A DNA stretch of 9,954 nt, from contig CAYOLL010000208.1 in the NCBI GenBank assembly GCA_964404765.1, positions 1-9,954 on the forward strand, given 5' to 3'. Numbering within the stretch: the first letter of the stretch is position 1; each line of letters opens with the position of its first letter. The notes beneath the pieces were generated by a model that was not told where the DNA came from, made no database searches, and saw only the letters and a list, made by a program, of their open reading frames with translations. The DNA is from CAYOLL01 sp964404765 [NCBI: uncultured Gemmatimonadota bacterium] (lineage in GTDB: Bacteria > 4572-55). Of this stretch, positions 7,651-9,954 are shown piece after piece. The position numbers and the translations under genes were made by a program.

Positions 7651-7882
7651 TTAAGTTCAGACCACCTGATCCGCGTGAATCTGGAGTGAGACCATTTTGA
7701 AGCATTCAAAGTCTCCGACCCTTGTAAATGCTGAATCCGCGTTGGAAACTTTACAAAAATGGTCTCATGAGATTCACGCTCAAAGCAACCCTTTTTAGGG
7801 AGCAAAACCGGCGTTAACCGCTTTTGCAGAAATAAGTTTCACGACTGTTAGCCGCGCACGGGATCAGGAGGTCTGAAGTTAA
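7651..7882. repeat. 232-bp palindromic element with 22-bp terminal inverted repeats
   Basis: The ends, 7651-7672 and 7861-7882, are inverted repeats matching at 20 of 22 positions. Directly inside the left end a second stem begins: 7673-7682 pairs 10/10 with 7770-7779, and 7687-7698 pairs 12/12 with 7756-7767, with a 4-by-2 internal loop between them. It continues inward as 7708-7719 with 7741-7752 (10 Watson-Crick pairs, one G-T, one mismatch). On the right side 7780-7860 makes an extra branch with CCCT/AGGG (7789-7800) and GCAAAA/TTTTGC (7802-7827) hairpins. The result is a branched, non-coding fold. Both ends read TTAA, either as part of the repeat or as a target duplication. This is typical of a MITE-like mobile repeat or a structured RNA; no transposase is present. 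It fills most of the 305-nt gap between the DUF4139 and membrane-protein genes. Confidence 0.7.
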
Positions 7883-7921
7883 AGTTAATGACATTAGAGT
7901 TTTTACTCGTTATCGTACGAA

Positions 7922-8275
7922 TCAGTTTGTACTCATCAACGCAATTTTAATGGCGATAGCCATCGGTATGGCCACACCGATTACAATTCCGGCGATAATC
8001 GCCAATAACGTCATCAGCCGTTTACCAGGATAGAACCTTTGACAAAGTTGCAGGCTTAAAACAATACATGCGGCGACATAGCTAATTGCGTACGGTATAC
8101 TGAAGTCGTTGGTCACCAGCGAAACAAGAAGAACAAACAGCGTTATAAACAGCGCTTTAACGACCCAAAATACGGGCAAACCTTCCGCTCTGGATCGGAT
8201 CACGTTGTAGATGATAAAACCAATGAGGAGAAACATTGGCCAAAAAAATAGCAGAAAAACATTAAGCGCTTTCAT
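7922..8275 (-). CDS. small four-helix membrane protein of unknown function
   Basis: The 117-residue protein is almost entirely hydrophobic, with predicted transmembrane helices at about residues 4-25, 34-55, 60-78 and 86-112. The loops carry a few charges (RSRAEG, CQRFYPGKR). I recognise no family. The frame is open much further upstream into the decarboxylase gene, but that extension is Arg/Gly-rich antisense-like sequence. The ATG at 8275 has GGAG (8281-8284) 5 nt before it, which sets the start. It lies 23 nt downstream of the decarboxylase stop on the same strand, so the two are probably cotranscribed. It could be a transporter-like or integral accessory protein; no catalytic motif is visible. 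Confidence 0.75.
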   Translation of the reverse strand: MKALNVFLLFFWPMFLLIGFIIYNVIRSRAEGLPVFWVVKALFITLFVLLVSLVTNDFSIPYAISYVAACIVLSLQLCQRFYPGKRLMTLLAIIAGIVIGVAIPMAIAIKIALMSTN

Positions 8276-8298
8276 GCCGGCTCCGCTTTTGCAAGGAA

Positions 8299-9654
8299 TT
8301 ATCCCGTGATTTTCAAGCGCTCCGGCAGCTTCTCCCTTTTGGCCAGATCGGACAGGTCTTCCCGCTCGCGGATGACATCGACCGTGCCGTCCGCGCCGAC
8401 CAGCACAATGGCCGGGCGATATTCGATAAACTGCATCCACTGCGTCACATTGTAGGCCCCGACCGGCGAGAAAATCAGCCGTGTGCCCCGTTCCAGCGAA
8501 GGCAGCAGGACGCTTTCGTCCACCACGTCGATGTTCATGCACAGCGGACCGTTCAACATGCAGGTTTCGTTCACGCCCTGCACGATGCGATCCAATTCGA
8601 TATTAAATTTATACCAGGTCGATGTATACAACAAATTGACGCCGCCGTCCAGCACATAATTCTTGAGGCCGTCGGGCAGGCGCTTGGCGGCCAGCACGGT
8701 CGTAATTAAATAGCCGGCTTCGTCAATCAGCGCCCGGCCGGTTTCCAGAATCAGCTTAGGGAAGTCGCCAGGCCGCAGGTTGTGATACATGGCCTCGGTA
8801 ATGCGCGTGGCGTATTCGTCGATGGCCGGCACCAGCAAATCCGGCGACAGATACGTGCCTTTCAGCTTGCTTTTGGACGGGAAACCGCCGCCAATGTCGA
8901 TATATTCGATTTTGAAGCCGAAATGATCTTCCGCGGCATAGGCCAATTGCAGCATCTTTTGCACTTCCACGGCGTAGGCGTTGGGTTCCAGGATGAACGT
9001 GCCGATATGACAATGCAGGCCGCACAAGGCCAGCTTGCCGTTGTTGGCAATGCGCTTAATGGCGTCAAAGGCATAGCCGGAATCGTAATTAAAGCCGAAG
9101 CGTGACCATTGCGGATAAATCCCGGCGTCCAGATTCAGCCGCATCCCGATTTTAATCTTCTTGCCCAATTTATCGGCAATCTTCTCCAGATCGTAAATCT
9201 CGTCCAAATGATCGACATGAATCATCGCGCCCTCGGCCGCGGCCCGTTCCAGCGCTTCCGGCGATTTGTGCGGTCCGTTAAAGATGATGCTCTTGCCGTC
9301 AATGCCGAGGCTGCGCGCTTTTTGATATTCCATTTCCGAGACGACTTCGGCGATGGCCCCTTCCTGATGATAAATGGCGCAAATGGCGGGCATATAATTG
9401 GTCTTATACGACCAGCCAAACACCACGTTGGGATAACGCGTGGCAAAGGCCTGATGCACTTCGCGATAACGCCGACGGATGGCCTGCTCGGAAAAGACAA
9501 ACAGCGGCGAGCCGTATTGAGCGATCAGTTGGTCGATTGCCGCGCCGTCAATATCGGTGCGCACCTTGCGGGCATAGAGCGGGCTGCTGCCGAATTTGTT
9601 CATATAACCGGTGTGCAGCTTGGCGATGACCGGTTTTTCGTAACGCTTTTTCAT
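8299..9654 (-). CDS. fold-type III PLP-dependent decarboxylase, LysA-like
   Basis: The 451-residue cytosolic enzyme belongs to the family of diaminopimelate, ornithine and arginine decarboxylases, with an alanine-racemase-like TIM barrel and a C-terminal beta domain. The PLP lysine is K84 in SYKTN. The barrel carries GLHCHIG (212-218, the histidine over the PLP ring), the phosphate-binding IDIGGGFP (252-259) and ETGR (304-307). The C-terminal domain has GPLC (C372, the partner-subunit active-site Cys) and GAY (Y401). All core residues are present. It departs from textbook LysA in ETGR instead of EPGR, an extra N-terminal region of about 45 residues with MNKFG, and a NVTQWMQF segment after GAY. 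So the substrate is uncertain: meso-diaminopimelate is possible, but a diverged amino-acid decarboxylase is as likely. The start at 9654 is set by AAGGAG (9660-9665) 5 nt upstream. GC content is visibly higher than its neighbours. No lysine-pathway genes are nearby. Confidence 0.9.
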   Translation of the reverse strand: MKKRYEKPVIAKLHTGYMNKFGSSPLYARKVRTDIDGAAIDQLIAQYGSPLFVFSEQAIRRRYREVHQAFATRYPNVVFGWSYKTNYMPAICAIYHQEGAIAEVVSEMEYQKARSLGIDGKSIIFNGPHKSPEALERAAAEGAMIHVDHLDEIYDLEKIADKLGKKIKIGMRLNLDAGIYPQWSRFGFNYDSGYAFDAIKRIANNGKLALCGLHCHIGTFILEPNAYAVEVQKMLQLAYAAEDHFGFKIEYIDIGGGFPSKSKLKGTYLSPDLLVPAIDEYATRITEAMYHNLRPGDFPKLILETGRALIDEAGYLITTVLAAKRLPDGLKNYVLDGGVNLLYTSTWYKFNIELDRIVQGVNETCMLNGPLCMNIDVVDESVLLPSLERGTRLIFSPVGAYNVTQWMQFIEYRPAIVLVGADGTVDVIREREDLSDLAKREKLPERLKITG

Positions 9655-9659
9655 GCGAT

Positions 9660-9665
9660 CTCCTT
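9660..9665 (-). promoter_or_regulatory. Shine-Dalgarno that fixes the decarboxylase start
   Basis: AAGGAG on the minus strand lies 5 nt before the ATG at 9654. It selects this ATG over an in-frame upstream ATG at 9690, which would add 12 residues and place the Shine-Dalgarno inside the gene. Confidence 0.75.
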
Positions 9666-9693
9666 GAAATGTTTCATGCGGATTTTCCAAATC

Positions 9694-9894
9694 TTACGCA
9701 CATACGAGCTCTATCATAAACTCTTCATTTGGGAAGCGACTACCTCTTTGAATGATTTCAAGAATCCATTCTTCGCCAATCATATAATAATCAAGGACAT
9801 AAAGCCATTTTTTACATATGTCGAGTAACTCTCTAATTTCATCAAAACTGATGCGCAAACCTTCGTGTACAATCCGATTTCTCAACGCTCTCAT
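9694..9894 (-). pseudogene. C-terminal fragment of a HEPN-like protein
   Basis: A 66-codon frame starts with MRALRNRIVHEG, which carries the R-N-x-x-V-H motif typical of HEPN domains (RNase or nucleotidyltransferase-partner proteins of toxin-antitoxin and abortive-infection systems). It is followed by two predicted helices (SFDEIRELLDICKKWLYVLDYY). A HEPN domain is usually 100-130 residues, and the first half, with the helices before the motif, is missing. Upstream in the same frame a TAA occurs at 9913-9915, and a second frame reads SKSGSYLNAVPNANES just before the motif, which looks like it could be the missing continuation. That suggests a frameshifted, decaying gene, but only 60 nt remain before the window edge. 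It is AT-richer than the decarboxylase. There is no partner antitoxin in view. It could also be a genuine short protein. Confidence 0.4.
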
Positions 9895-9954
9895 TTGCGT
9901 TAGGAACGGCGTTTAAATAACTTCCCGATTTTGATTACAAGTTTTGAGTTTTAT

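Noticed and set aside
7651-7882. Integron attC site
   Set aside because: The element is much longer than typical attC sites and lacks a paired GTTRRRY / RYYYAAC core at its ends. GTTAACC and GTTAGCC inside it do not fit that consensus.
8276-8542. 89-residue N-terminal extension of the small membrane protein
   Set aside because: It is Arg/Gly/His-rich out-of-frame sequence overlapping the end of the decarboxylase gene. A good Shine-Dalgarno supports the internal ATG at 8275.
9109-9828. 239-codon plus-strand ORF opposite the decarboxylase
   Set aside because: It is antisense to a gene with clear family motifs and crosses its start into the HEPN-like fragment. Long antisense frames are expected opposite GC-rich coding sequence.
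1-9954. CRISPR array, tRNA, rRNA or transposase gene
   Set aside because: No regularly spaced direct repeats, no cloverleaf with a T-loop GTTCRA block in proper context, and no transposase motifs were seen on either strand.

Overview
The window looks like ordinary chromosome from a Gram-negative bacterium. It carries a TamB-type outer-membrane biogenesis protein whose C-terminus ends in an aromatic outer-membrane-like strand, and a DUF4139 protein with a Sec signal peptide. GC content is moderate by eye. Gene content and protein style would fit a lineage near the FCB/Calditrichota-type bacteria, but nothing here fixes the taxonomy and that placement is only a guess.

Layout, plus strand (1-6065): a possible last few codons of an upstream gene, then purN (purine biosynthesis). 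A 314-nt non-coding gap follows. It holds a sigma70-like promoter, overlapping inverted repeats and an intrinsic-terminator-like hairpin with a T7 tract. Next comes a 301-residue protein with an unrecognised N-terminal half and a C-terminal phospho-acceptor receiver (REC) domain. Its stop codon overlaps the start of a 1387-residue TamB (DUF490/AsmA-like) gene by 4 nt, so the two are probably translationally coupled.

Layout, minus strand (6120-9954, read right to left): a HEPN-like C-terminal gene fragment at the window edge, then a fold-type III PLP-dependent decarboxylase (LysA-like). A small four-helix membrane protein follows 23 nt downstream. Then comes a 232-bp non-coding element bounded by 22-bp terminal inverted repeats with strong nested stems, and last a secreted/periplasmic DUF4139 protein. 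The TamB and DUF4139 genes converge across a 54-nt gap.

The decarboxylase and the small membrane protein look like one transcription unit. The DUF4139 gene lies downstream of the inverted-repeat element and has its own strong Shine-Dalgarno. I see no complete defence system, CRISPR array, transposase, tRNA or rRNA. The least explained items are the 232-bp palindromic element, the receiver protein coupled to tamB, and the compact promoter-hairpin-terminator unit downstream of purN.
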